NCBI GenBank assembly: GCA_031552315.1
Contig: JAVBMP010000078.1
Span: forward strand, 1 to 12,351
DNA: 12,351 nt
Reading direction: 5' to 3'
Origin: JAVBMP01 sp031552315
GTDB taxonomy: Bacteria; Desulfobacterota; Desulfovibrionia; Desulfovibrionales; Desulfovibrionaceae
Part shown: positions 1 to 5,371 of the stretch, piece by piece
Layout: the number at the start of each line of letters is the position of its first letter
Position numbering within the stretch: the stretch's first letter is position 1
Program-made: the position numbers and the translations under genes
The notes under the pieces: generated by a model
The model's input: only the letters and a program-made list of their open reading frames with translations
Told to the model about the DNA's origin: nothing
Database searches by the model: none

Positions 1-128
1 TTGTTGCCCGCCGCTTGTATTGCTTCCAAACGGGTTTCCACCGGGGGAAGCTCCAGTTTTTGCACAATGCGCACTTTGTGCATTTCCAGGGGGAAGGAGG
101 TATTTTCAAAAAAGGTGATCTGGCTCAT
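1..128 (-). CDS. Aromatic amino acid beta-eliminating lyase (tryptophanase / tyrosine phenol-lyase family), N-terminal part only
   Basis: About 42 codons are visible; the gene runs off the left edge. The protein begins MSQITFFENTSF and continues with EMHKVRIVQKLELPPVETR and LEAIQAAGNN. This resembles the start of the PLP-dependent tryptophanase/tyrosine phenol-lyase family, where a basic IK-V segment precedes a charged helix ending EAGYN. Known members split Trp or Tyr into indole or phenol plus pyruvate and ammonia in the cytoplasm. The start ATG (128-126) has a GGGAG/CGGAAAA purine-rich stretch a few bases upstream. The catalytic lysine and all PLP-binding residues lie outside the window, so the family call rests on N-terminal similarity from memory and Trp versus Tyr specificity cannot be read. 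The structured leader upstream, with a Tyr triplet in a leader peptide, favours an amino-acid-responsive gene and leans toward tyrosine. Confidence 0.55.
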   Translation of the reverse strand, partial: MSQITFFENTSFPLEMHKVRIVQKLELPPVETRLEAIQAAGN

Positions 129-160
129 GTTTTCCGCTCCCAAGTCTTGGTTAAAGGTGA

Positions 161-204
161 AAAAAAGAAGAGGCCCCTTTACGCATCCGGTAAAGGGGCC
201 TCTT
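161..204 (-). terminator. Intrinsic terminator in the leader of the lyase gene (attenuator)
   Basis: A perfect 15-bp stem (168-182 with 190-204, arms AAGAGGCCCCTTTAC and its complement) closes a 7-nt loop. Read on the minus strand it is followed at once by a run of T (from the A run at 161-166), the form of a Rho-independent terminator. It lies about 33 nt before the lyase ATG and after the leader peptide, so it can only stop transcripts before they enter the lyase gene. It is therefore probably a regulated attenuator rather than the end of an upstream gene. Confidence 0.85.
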
Positions 205-265
205 GAAAAATTTGAGGACAGGGTCTGGAACAAACTACAAGACCAAGCTCCTCTCAAGAGGTCCC
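195..265 (-). promoter_or_regulatory. Mutually exclusive antiterminator pairing for the lyase attenuator
   Basis: On the minus strand, 265-254 (GGGACCTCTTGA, within leader codons 20-24) can pair with 206-195 (TCAAGAGGCCCC, the 5' arm of the terminator): 11 of 12 positions are complementary. Forming it would destroy the terminator stem. The same leader segment can instead fold locally (CCTCT with AGAGG at 261-250), which would release the terminator. This gives a two-state switch overlapping a translated leader ORF. It is read from complementarity only; folding energies were not computed. Confidence 0.65.
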
Positions 266-324
266 GGCTTGTAATAATACATGGCCGCGCTGGCGGCATT
301 GCATTTGGCGTTCACAGACATCAT
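235..324 (-). CDS. Leader peptide of the lyase attenuator, Tyr-Tyr-Tyr-Lys-Pro-Gly-Pro motif
   Basis: A 29-codon ORF starts at ATG 324 (a second ATG follows at 321) and stops at TAG 237-235. It has a GAGGAG site at 342-337; the 12-nt spacing is slightly long. The peptide begins MMSVNAKCNAASAAM, followed by YYYKPGP and LERSLVL. Codons 16-18 (279-271) are three consecutive tyrosine codons directly upstream of the segment that can form the antiterminator. In known systems a ribosome pausing on a leader peptide, through charged-tRNA shortage or nascent-chain arrest as in TnaC, chooses between alternative RNA folds. No Trp codon is present, unlike TnaC. Whether Tyr excess or shortage switches the gene on cannot be deduced. 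It is too small for ordinary gene finders, and the evidence is its location, start site and overlap with the switch. Confidence 0.6.
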   Translation of the reverse strand: MMSVNAKCNAASAAMYYYKPGPLERSLVL

Positions 325-360
325 ATGTTTTCGCGTCTCCTCATAAACTCATTCCCAAGG

Positions 361-388
361 CTTAGCGCGTTAAGGGTAATCCTGTCAA
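361..388 (-). promoter_or_regulatory. Candidate sigma-70 type promoter for leader peptide and lyase
   Basis: On the minus strand a perfect -35 TTGACA (388-383) is followed after 16 bp by GCTAAG (366-361), a weak -10 with 3 of 6 consensus bases. Transcription would start near 354, about 30 nt before the leader peptide ATG. The -35 and its position relative to the leader are the support; the -10 is poor. Confidence 0.4.
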
Positions 389-450
389 GCCCCTTCAAGG
401 CCTGTTGACACAACAGCCTTTTGCCATCTGGCTGCTTCAGGGGGCAAAGT

Positions 451-472
451 GAGGCCGTTGCGTCAATAGGCC
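451..472. repeat. Degenerate copy of the GAGGCC-RTTGC-CAAT-GGCC palindrome
   Basis: GAGGCCGTTGC followed by GTCAATAGGCC resembles the palindromic ends seen at 4517, 10632 and 12211, with changes at the centre. It lies in the 289-bp interval between the lyase promoter and the 131-bp element, which otherwise holds only hairpins. No gene was found in this interval. Confidence 0.35.
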
Positions 473-508
473 CTGGGCCGCGTGCGTTTGCTGTTGCAGC
501 TTGCTGAA

Positions 509-542
509 CAGGCTGTTGCCAAGGGACTTTGGCAACAGCCTG
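509..542. repeat. Perfect 14-bp stem hairpin
   Basis: CAGGCTGTTGCCAA (509-522) and its exact complement (529-542) flank the 6-nt loop GGGACT. Neither side carries a T tract, so it is not a classical intrinsic terminator. Partial copies of the arm (CAACAGCC) occur again near 411. It may be a transcript-end stabiliser or part of a REP-like sequence. Confidence 0.5.
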
Positions 543-613
543 AGGCGCGGGTTCCATTCTTTGCTGGCCGCCAAGCGGCTAAGACAAAGAACCTGTTGTT
601 ATAATCGAGACTA

Positions 614-744
614 TTGCACAATGGCCTTTTTGCCCTTTTACTGCGTCATGCTTCATCCCGCGCGAAGGTCATATATGCGTGAATATACTCCCTCCGCACG
701 GAACTCGCATTTCTTGTAAAAGAACAAAAAATCTCATTGTGCAA
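614..744. mobile_element. 131-bp MITE-like element, copy A, abutting the end of trxB
   Basis: The element starts TTGCACAATG (614-623) and ends with the exact inverse CATTGTGCAA (735-744). A second 131-bp copy at 12218-12348 differs at about six positions by eye, and a 48-bp fragment lies at 12023-12070. It has no room for a transposase, so it would be non-autonomous. Around this copy the inverted ends extend outward: TCGAGAC at 605-611 and GTCTCGA at 747-753, giving roughly 19 bp with two mismatches. The right end supplies the last codons and stop of the thioredoxin reductase gene. Read on the minus strand the element contains AAGGAG and an open frame ending YSSIYDLRAG-like, but there is no convincing gene. 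Confidence 0.7.
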
Positions 745-1957
745 CGGTCTCGAATTGGGCGAGCAATGCGTCTTTTTGCATTGCGCAGGTCAAGTGCCTG
801 ACGCCGGCTTTTGAGTCCAGCAAAAGCAGCGCCGGGATGTCTTGCACGCTGTATTTGTTGGCAAGCGTTTTTTTGGTGGCAAGATCAATTTTGATGATAT
901 TGTATTTGCCGCCCAGTTCTCTGTTTACATCTTCAAGCAGCGCGTTAAATTCCAGGCTGGCGCTGTTTTTTGCGTCAAAAAAGGACAGCAGCACTGTTTT
1001 GTCGCTGTTGGCTATTCTGGCTTTAAAATCGTCAAGTTCGGTAATGTATCTTTCCGCCGCCACGGCGGCGGTTGCGCCATCACCCGCCGCGGTGACGACC
1101 TGGCGCAGGTATTTTACCCTGTTGTCGCCCACCGCGTAAACGCCTTCAAGGTTTGTTTCCATCAGGTCGTTGACGGTAAGGTAGCCGCGCGGCATGACCA
1201 GGCCGCTGCCCTCCAAAAATTTGGTGGACGGGATCATGCCCACAAACATAAAGATGCCCTGGCATGGCAGGGTGGACAGTTCGCCTGTCTTCAAGTTTTT
1301 AAGCTTTACGCCTTCCACAGTTTCCTTGCCAAAAATTTCCTGCACGGTGGCATTCCAGACAAAGGCCATTTTTTCATGGTTCAGCGCTTTTTCCGCGCTT
1401 AACTTGTTGCAGTCCAAAATGCCTTCATCATGCAGGACTATTACGGTAACCTTTTTGGCGAATTTTGTTATGAACATCCCTTCTTCAATGGCCTGGTCGC
1501 CGCTGCCCACCACGACAACCTCTTCACCCGTAAAGGATTCCGCGTCGCAGGTGGCGCAATATGCAACGCCATTGCCGGTAAATTCTTTTTCTCCGGGTAT
1601 GCCCAAAAATCTTGGTTCCGTCCCGCAGGCTATGATTGTGGCTTTGGCGTAAAATTCCTTATTTTTTTTGGTCTTTATCCATTTTTCTTCTTTGGAAAAA
1701 TCTACTTCCACAACCGCGTCTTTTAAAAATTCCACACCAAAGGCCCTGGCATGATTTTCAAAACTCGCCATCAGGTCTGGGCCGGGTATGTTGGTTATGC
1801 CGGGCCAGTTGGCAATTTCTCTTGTTGTATGCGCCCTTCCGCCAAAAGAGCCTTTGTTGATTATCAGCGTCTTGAGCTTGGCCCGCCCCCCATAAATTGC
1901 CGCAGCCAGCCCGCCGGGGCCGCCGCCTATCACTACCAGATCATAATGGTTCGACAT
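734..1957 (-). CDS. trxB: Thioredoxin-reductase-like flavoprotein with a C-terminal redox-dead thioredoxin domain
   Basis: 407 aa. Residues 1-305 are a class II thioredoxin reductase: FAD site GGGPGG (11-16), active-site disulfide CATC (134-137) followed by D138, and FAD-contacting VGD (277-279). Such enzymes reduce thioredoxin in the cytoplasm. Two oddities stand out. The pyridine-nucleotide site reads GSGDQA (151-156), but the HRR motif that normally binds the NADPH 2'-phosphate is replaced by LHDEG (175-179), so NADPH may not be the donor. Residues about 311-400 form an extra thioredoxin-like domain with the cis-proline region (DIPALLLL, 373-380), but its active site is DAKNSAS without cysteines. 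The family is normally about 310 aa. The start ATG has AGGAG 8 nt upstream and lies 15 bp after the thioredoxin gene, so the two are likely co-transcribed as a reductase/substrate pair. The last codons (VAQ, stop) come from the inserted 131-bp element. Confidence 0.88.
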   Translation of the reverse strand: MSNHYDLVVIGGGPGGLAAAIYGGRAKLKTLIINKGSFGGRAHTTREIANWPGITNIPGPDLMASFENHARAFGVEFLKDAVVEVDFSKEEKWIKTKKNKEFYAKATIIACGTEPRFLGIPGEKEFTGNGVAYCATCDAESFTGEEVVVVGSGDQAIEEGMFITKFAKKVTVIVLHDEGILDCNKLSAEKALNHEKMAFVWNATVQEIFGKETVEGVKLKNLKTGELSTLPCQGIFMFVGMIPSTKFLEGSGLVMPRGYLTVNDLMETNLEGVYAVGDNRVKYLRQVVTAAGDGATAAVAAERYITELDDFKARIANSDKTVLLSFFDAKNSASLEFNALLEDVNRELGGKYNIIKIDLATKKTLANKYSVQDIPALLLLDSKAGVRHLTCAMQKDALLAQFETVAQ

Positions 1958-1972
1958 GGTGTCAGCTCCTGC

Positions 1973-2305
1973 TTATGCGAATATTTTGGAAATGCTTTCC
2001 GCGATTGCATCTTCTTCAACAAGGCCTGTCAATTTGGCGTTGTATTCCCCGTCTTTGAAAAATAAAATTTGGGGGATGCTTTTGAATGAAAAACTGTTGA
2101 ACAGCTTTTTCTGTTCTTCCACATCCACCGCGTAAAAAGAACATTTATTTTTGTTGGCGGCTTCCATTTCTTCCAGCACGGGCACCACTTCTTCGCACAC
2201 GTGGCAGGTTTTTCTCATAAAAACCACAAGGCAGGGATCCGCCTTTTCATACACTATTTTTTCAAATTCGTCCGAGGTGAGTTTTCTCAATTTGGTGTTG
2301 ATCAT
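1973..2305 (-). CDS. Atypical thioredoxin with CHVC active site
   Basis: 110 aa from the chosen start. The fold signature is thioredoxin: beta strand CLVVFMRKT, active-site CHVC (34-37) instead of CGPC, and cis-proline in SIPQILFFKDG (Pro78). It lacks a signal peptide, so it is cytoplasmic. It would shuttle electrons from the neighbouring reductase to protein disulfides. ATG 2305 is preferred over the in-frame ATG 45 bp upstream because AAGGAG (2318-2313) lies 7 nt before it, and the upstream extension (IEPFMQAVRIRSFA) is not thioredoxin-like. The Trp before the first active-site Cys is replaced by Thr33 (KTC), and His-Val separates the cysteines, which should alter redox potential and partner choice. 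It is clearly a thioredoxin-family protein, but the exact subclass is unknown to me. Confidence 0.85.
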   Translation of the reverse strand: MINTKLRKLTSDEFEKIVYEKADPCLVVFMRKTCHVCEEVVPVLEEMEAANKNKCSFYAVDVEEQKKLFNSFSFKSIPQILFFKDGEYNAKLTGLVEEDAIAESISKIFA

Positions 2306-2348
2306 CGCAAAACTCCTTATGCGCACAGCTTGCATGAATGGTTCAATC

Positions 2349-2396
2349 ACCTGGGAGCCTCCTCTTCTTGCGGATAATCGGAGGAGGCTCCCGGGT
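2349..2396. terminator. Strong hairpin between the phosphodiesterase gene and the thioredoxin pair
   Basis: A stem of about 16 bp (2349-2364 with 2381-2396, core GGGAGCCTCCTC / GAGGAGGCTCCC, one G-T wobble) closes a 16-nt loop. It lies 28 bp after the phosphodiesterase stop and 44 bp before the thioredoxin start. On the minus strand, the direction of both genes, no T tract follows; the T/A-rich TTTATATTATT is on the plus side. It could be a weak terminator, a processing site or a stabiliser separating the two units. Confidence 0.5.
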
Positions 2397-2423
2397 TTAT
2401 ATTATTCTGTAAAACAAGGTTGA

Positions 2424-4451
2424 CTAGAATTCTTCTTCAAAGATTTGGTAAACCGGGGCGCCTTCGCACTGTTTCGGGAAGCGTACGCCGCCCAGCGCGG
2501 CAAGCGTCGGGGCCACGTCAATTTCACGGATTATGCGGTCTGTCTTGAAGTTCTTTTTCACGCCCTTGCCGGCGGCGATGAAGATCGGAGAAACCGAGGT
2601 ATCCGCTTCACCCTGCGAGGTGGAAAGGCTGTCGGCATGGTCCCACTGGTAGCCTTCAGCCAGGAAGTAGACGATGTCGCCGGATTCCGGGCCGCCCAGG
2701 CCAAAGTGCACCGCGTCCTTGTTGCGCACGGCCAGAGCAATGACGCGTTTGCCGGTTTTGGGGTGGCGGTACCCGTAAAGGCGGGTAATGATTTCTTCTT
2801 CAACCTCATACTTGTCCTTGGGGTCAACAATGCCGTGTTCATCGCGTCCCTTCAGGTTCACGTAGATATGGGTTTCACGCTGGGCAATGGCCAGGGTGTT
2901 TTCCCAATCTATTTCCGGCAGGCGGTTGCCCTTGGCGTCGCGCTTCACTCTGGTCAGGCCAAGTTCTTCCATAAAGCCGGTGCTTATGCCAAGCACGTCG
3001 CCCATCAGCAGGAAGTCGTGCTTGGAGCAAACCTGCGCGTGGTCGGAGGTGATGATGATGGTCCAGCCCTGGTCCAGGTATTTCATGAAGTGCCCAAGGT
3101 ACCAGTCCGCCTGGACGTAAAGGTCTTCCATGAACTTGCAGTACTTTTCCGGCGGCAGCTTGTTGTAGCCCTTGTCCGTCATGTAGCGGATAAACATATG
3201 TTCCTGAAGGTCTATGCTGTGGAAGTGTGAAATAACAACTTCTATGCCGTGGTTGTCAATCAGGTCGGTTATGGCCGCGGCCTGCCATTTGGCGTTGACG
3301 TACCAGTTGTTCAGCATGATGTCGTTGATCAGCTCTTCGCTTTGCTGGCCAAGCATGGAAGTGGGGGGCGCATAGCCGGCGCTTTTCACTATCCAGTCAT
3401 GCACCTGGGTGGGGAATATGCACTTGCTGATGTCTTTTTCCATAGAGGCGGAAATGTAAATTCTAAGGTTGGACGCATCCGGGGCCAGTTCCAGCAGCTT
3501 CATGTTGCGAACCACATCCACTTTTTTGTCATCGCGGATGCCTTCATCTTCAATGCGGTCAACCAGCTTGCCCAGGGTAAGCACGGCCAAGGGCTTGGTT
3601 TCCTTTTTGGATTTATAGACTTCTACCCGGTCATACACGCCCTTGTCATTCTTAAGAACCAGGCAGGGGCGGCGGATAAGGCCGTCGGACAGCAGCATGA
3701 CAATTTCTTTGGCATCGGCCGGGGCATTGGCCCAGTCCGCCGCCGGGCGTACCGGAGACTGCGCGACGTTTATCGGCAGATCCGGCGTGGCAATGGAACT
3801 GCCGGTCACCCTGTCCAGGACGATGTTGTTGCTTTCCAGCGCGCCGGTGGATTCAAGAATGTTGTACCCGGAATCCTTGATGTCCATGCCGGTGATCGAA
3901 CAGGGGGTAACGGCGTTTTCGCTCATGTTCTTGAAGAATGATGGTTCCTTTATGTCCACGCTGGCGCCCAGCATCATTTCGCCGTCAAACTGGCCAAAGC
4001 TCATGCCAACGGAACCGGGGCTGGTGCCGTCCACAACATGCAGGTTGGGGTTTTGGGATGTCGGGGGCCAGGCGCAGCCGGGCCAGTGCCACACAAGGGT
4101 TTTTTTGCCGGCTTCAGCAAAGCAGTCCCAAACACGTTCCGCTTTGCAAGAGGATGAATCCAGGCTGTAGCGAATCCAGTCCAGGCCCTTGGGGCTGGAA
4201 ATATCAAAGCCGGTAATGCCGTGCACGTTGGCGTAGCACCCGGTGGCAAGGGTTGCCCACATGGGGGGGGTAACCGTGGGGTGCCCGCCCAAAAGCATAA
4301 GGTCGTCACGGCAGGCGCCGCGTTCAATATACTTTTTCACGTTGGGCATCTTGCCTTCGGCCACATACTTTTTTGTCAAGCTGGGGTCAAAACCGTCAAT
4401 ACCGAGAATCATAACCTTTTCCGCAATTGCCGGGCGTTTGGGCTTACTCAT
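2424..4451 (-). CDS. Alkaline-phosphatase superfamily type I phosphodiesterase / nucleotide pyrophosphatase
   Basis: 675 aa, with no signal peptide or membrane segment, so probably cytoplasmic. The N-terminus shows the metal-binding Asp of LGIDGFDPS (D19), then HPTVTPPMWATLATG (57-71) with the probable catalytic Thr61 and the HGI that follows in this family. Further metal ligands are visible in SHFHSIDLQEH and TSDHAQV. These are the two-metal site elements of the type I phosphodiesterase / nucleotide pyrophosphatase family, which hydrolyse phosphodiester or phosphomonoester bonds. A long middle insert (about residues 150-400) carries no motif I recognise, and the substrate is unknown. The start ATG has AAGGAG 7 nt upstream. 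The gene lies upstream of, and parallel to, the thioredoxin pair, separated by a hairpin, so co-transcription is possible but not shown. Confidence 0.85.
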   Translation of the reverse strand: MSKPKRPAIAEKVMILGIDGFDPSLTKKYVAEGKMPNVKKYIERGACRDDLMLLGGHPTVTPPMWATLATGCYANVHGITGFDISSPKGLDWIRYSLDSSSCKAERVWDCFAEAGKKTLVWHWPGCAWPPTSQNPNLHVVDGTSPGSVGMSFGQFDGEMMLGASVDIKEPSFFKNMSENAVTPCSITGMDIKDSGYNILESTGALESNNIVLDRVTGSSIATPDLPINVAQSPVRPAADWANAPADAKEIVMLLSDGLIRRPCLVLKNDKGVYDRVEVYKSKKETKPLAVLTLGKLVDRIEDEGIRDDKKVDVVRNMKLLELAPDASNLRIYISASMEKDISKCIFPTQVHDWIVKSAGYAPPTSMLGQQSEELINDIMLNNWYVNAKWQAAAITDLIDNHGIEVVISHFHSIDLQEHMFIRYMTDKGYNKLPPEKYCKFMEDLYVQADWYLGHFMKYLDQGWTIIITSDHAQVCSKHDFLLMGDVLGISTGFMEELGLTRVKRDAKGNRLPEIDWENTLAIAQRETHIYVNLKGRDEHGIVDPKDKYEVEEEIITRLYGYRHPKTGKRVIALAVRNKDAVHFGLGGPESGDIVYFLAEGYQWDHADSLSTSQGEADTSVSPIFIAAGKGVKKNFKTDRIIREIDVAPTLAALGGVRFPKQCEGAPVYQIFEEEF

Positions 4452-4516
4452 TATCCTTCTCCTTTTACCAGTTTTAAGTTATTTATCCAGTCCACAATTC
4501 AATAGACGCATTTTTT

Positions 4517-4544
4517 GAGGCAGTTGCACAATGGCCTCTTTTTG
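4517..4544 (+). terminator. GAGGC-TTGCACAATG-GCCTC palindrome followed by a T run
   Basis: GAGGCAGTTGCACAATGGCCTC (two short halves around GCAC) is followed by TTTTT (539-543), the layout of a plus-strand intrinsic terminator. No plus-strand gene lies upstream, so it more likely belongs to the repeat family sharing TTGCACAATGGCC with the 131-bp element ends at 614 and 12218. It sits just upstream of the minus-strand phosphodiesterase start. Confidence 0.45.
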
Positions 4545-4981
4545 AAACCCTGCCGGAGTGGTCAAGCGCAATACAAACCGCGCCCGTTTTTTGAAGCTGC
4601 GGCGCGTGGCTGTTAAGGTCTGCCAGGCGCTTGTAAGCTGAACCACTTGCTTGCTAAAATAAGCACAAAGTATGCCAGCCTGTAGGCGGCCCAAGCGCTA
4701 GTTGTATGAGCCTGATATAAAAAGACAAAATATAAGGAAACCCAAATTAGGGCTGTAGAAGGGCAAGGATATTTCTGAAATAAAAGGAAATGCTGTTATT
4801 TAGTCAATCGTCTTTGCAGGAATTTTGCAATAGGGAATTGAGAAGCGGAATTGAAAGGTGAATTTGAAAGGGAAAAGCGGCCGGGCATGTCAAACCGAAG
4901 TCTTTTGGGCAGGGCTGAACCGGCTTGCGGGCGCGGGTTACCGGGCGGGAATGTGGCACAGTGGCGGCACAAATTTTAAAC
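4545..4981. other. Non-coding interval, no recognised feature
   Basis: About 440 bp between the palindrome at 4517 and the tRNA terminator. It holds only short open frames without start-site support. The left half is GC-mixed, while about 4710-4870 is A-rich (AAATATAAGGAAACCC, AAATAAAAGGAAATGC). I recognise no RNA gene, repeat or relic gene here. A small RNA or the phosphodiesterase promoter could lie in it but cannot be supported. Confidence 0.4.
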
Positions 4982-5021
4982 AAAAAGAAAAGCACTTACA
5001 GCAGTTGACTGTAAGTGCTTT
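4982..5021 (-). terminator. Intrinsic terminator of tRNA-Pro
   Basis: A perfect 13-bp stem (4989-5001 with 5009-5021, arm AAAGCACTTACAG) with a 7-nt loop. On the minus strand it is followed by TTTCTTTTTG and begins 7 nt after the tRNA CCA end. This is a textbook Rho-independent terminator for a single-tRNA transcript. Confidence 0.88.
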
Positions 5022-5028
5022 AAGTTTC

Positions 5029-5105
5029 TGGTCGGGATGAGGTGATTTGAACACCCGACCCCTTGAACCCCATTCAAGTGCGCTCCCAGGCTGCGCTACA
5101 TCCCG
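5029..5105 (-). tRNA. tRNA-Pro, anticodon GGG, with encoded CCA
   Basis: 77 nt on the minus strand. The acceptor stem CGGGATG pairs with CATCCCG, followed by A and CCA. The D-arm contains GTAGCGCAGCCTGGGAGCGC. The anticodon stem CTTGA/TCAAG encloses loop ATGGGGT, giving anticodon GGG, which reads proline CCC/CCU codons. The T-arm is GTCGGGTGTTCAAATCACC-like with the standard GTTCAAAT. All arms close by eye, and the overall sequence closely resembles bacterial tRNA-Pro(GGG). It is transcribed alone, with its own promoter and terminator. Confidence 0.97.
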
Positions 5106-5117
5106 ACGCGAAAAATC

Positions 5118-5146
5118 TGTTTAATTGATTACGCGGATTGTGTCAA
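5118..5146 (-). promoter_or_regulatory. Promoter of tRNA-Pro
   Basis: On the minus strand TTGACA (5146-5141, perfect -35) is followed after 17 bp by TAAACA (5123-5118, weak -10). A GC-rich discriminator CGCG lies next to the tRNA 5' end, typical of stable RNA promoters under stringent control. The position fits a start a few bases before the mature tRNA. Confidence 0.6.
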
Positions 5147-5176
5147 ATACTAATTGCATTTTTTTTACAGGCCACG

Positions 5177-5246
5177 TGAACACTTCCGGATGAACAGTTC
5201 TGGGCGAGCACTTCCGGGTGAACAGTTCCAGATGAACAGGCCAGGC
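5177..5246. repeat. Tandem array of five 14-bp units with GAAC-N-GTTC dyads
   Basis: Units start at 5177, 5191, 5205, 5219 and 5233: TGAACACTTCCGGA, TGAACAGTTCTGGG, CGAGCACTTCCGGG, TGAACAGTTCCAGA, TGAACAGGCCAGGC. Consensus is TGAACASTTCCGGR. Units 2 and 4 contain the perfect dyad GAACAGTTC, and the outer units are degraded. The period is not a multiple of three and no supported gene overlaps it. The array lies roughly 90-160 bp upstream of the expected start of the sigma-54 promoter at 5309, the usual distance for enhancer-binding sites, and also just upstream of the divergent tRNA promoter. Confidence 0.7.
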
Positions 5247-5308
5247 CGCGCGGGGCGGGCGGCGCGTGGGCGGGCGGCTTCAAAATAGTTTGTAATAAGG
5301 GCGGGGCA

Positions 5309-5323
5309 TGGCGCATCCCTTGC
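5309..5323 (+). promoter_or_regulatory. Sigma-54 promoter candidate for the activator gene
   Basis: TGGCGC-ATCCC-TTGC: the -24 GG (5310-5311) and -12 GC (5322-5323) are separated by exactly 10 bp, and TGGC and TTGC match the core consensus. Mismatches are at the fifth -24 base (G for A) and after TTGC. Transcription would start near 5335, giving a leader of about 37 nt to ATG 5372. It precedes a gene for a sigma-54 activator, which suggests autoregulation. Confidence 0.5.
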
Positions 5324-5371
5324 GGGAACGGCTCAAATTTGCAGTTGATAAAGTTTGCTCTTGGCTGTAAT

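Noticed and set aside
1..408. Plus-strand open frame of 135 codons at the left edge
   Set aside because: It runs antisense through the lyase start, the terminator and the leader peptide, has no start signal, and its translation is not protein-like.
321..557. Minus-strand 78-codon frame upstream of the leader peptide
   Set aside because: It overlaps the promoter candidate and the 509-542 hairpin, has no ribosome site and a low-complexity Pro/Ala/Gln sequence.
4954..4968. Second sigma-54-like match, TGGCAC with GG-N10-GC spacing
   Set aside because: The -12 box is CGGC instead of TTGC, and no plus-strand gene follows before the divergent tRNA; probably chance.
4858..5040. Plus-strand 60-codon frame
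   Set aside because: It crosses the terminator and 3' end of tRNA-Pro and has no recognisable product.
4982..5105. tRNA-Pro as an integration site for a genomic island
   Set aside because: No integrase, no duplicated tRNA 3' end elsewhere in the window, and the tRNA has its own terminator directly downstream.
5177..5246. CRISPR array
   Set aside because: 14-bp contiguous units without spacers; this is a tandem repeat, not a CRISPR.
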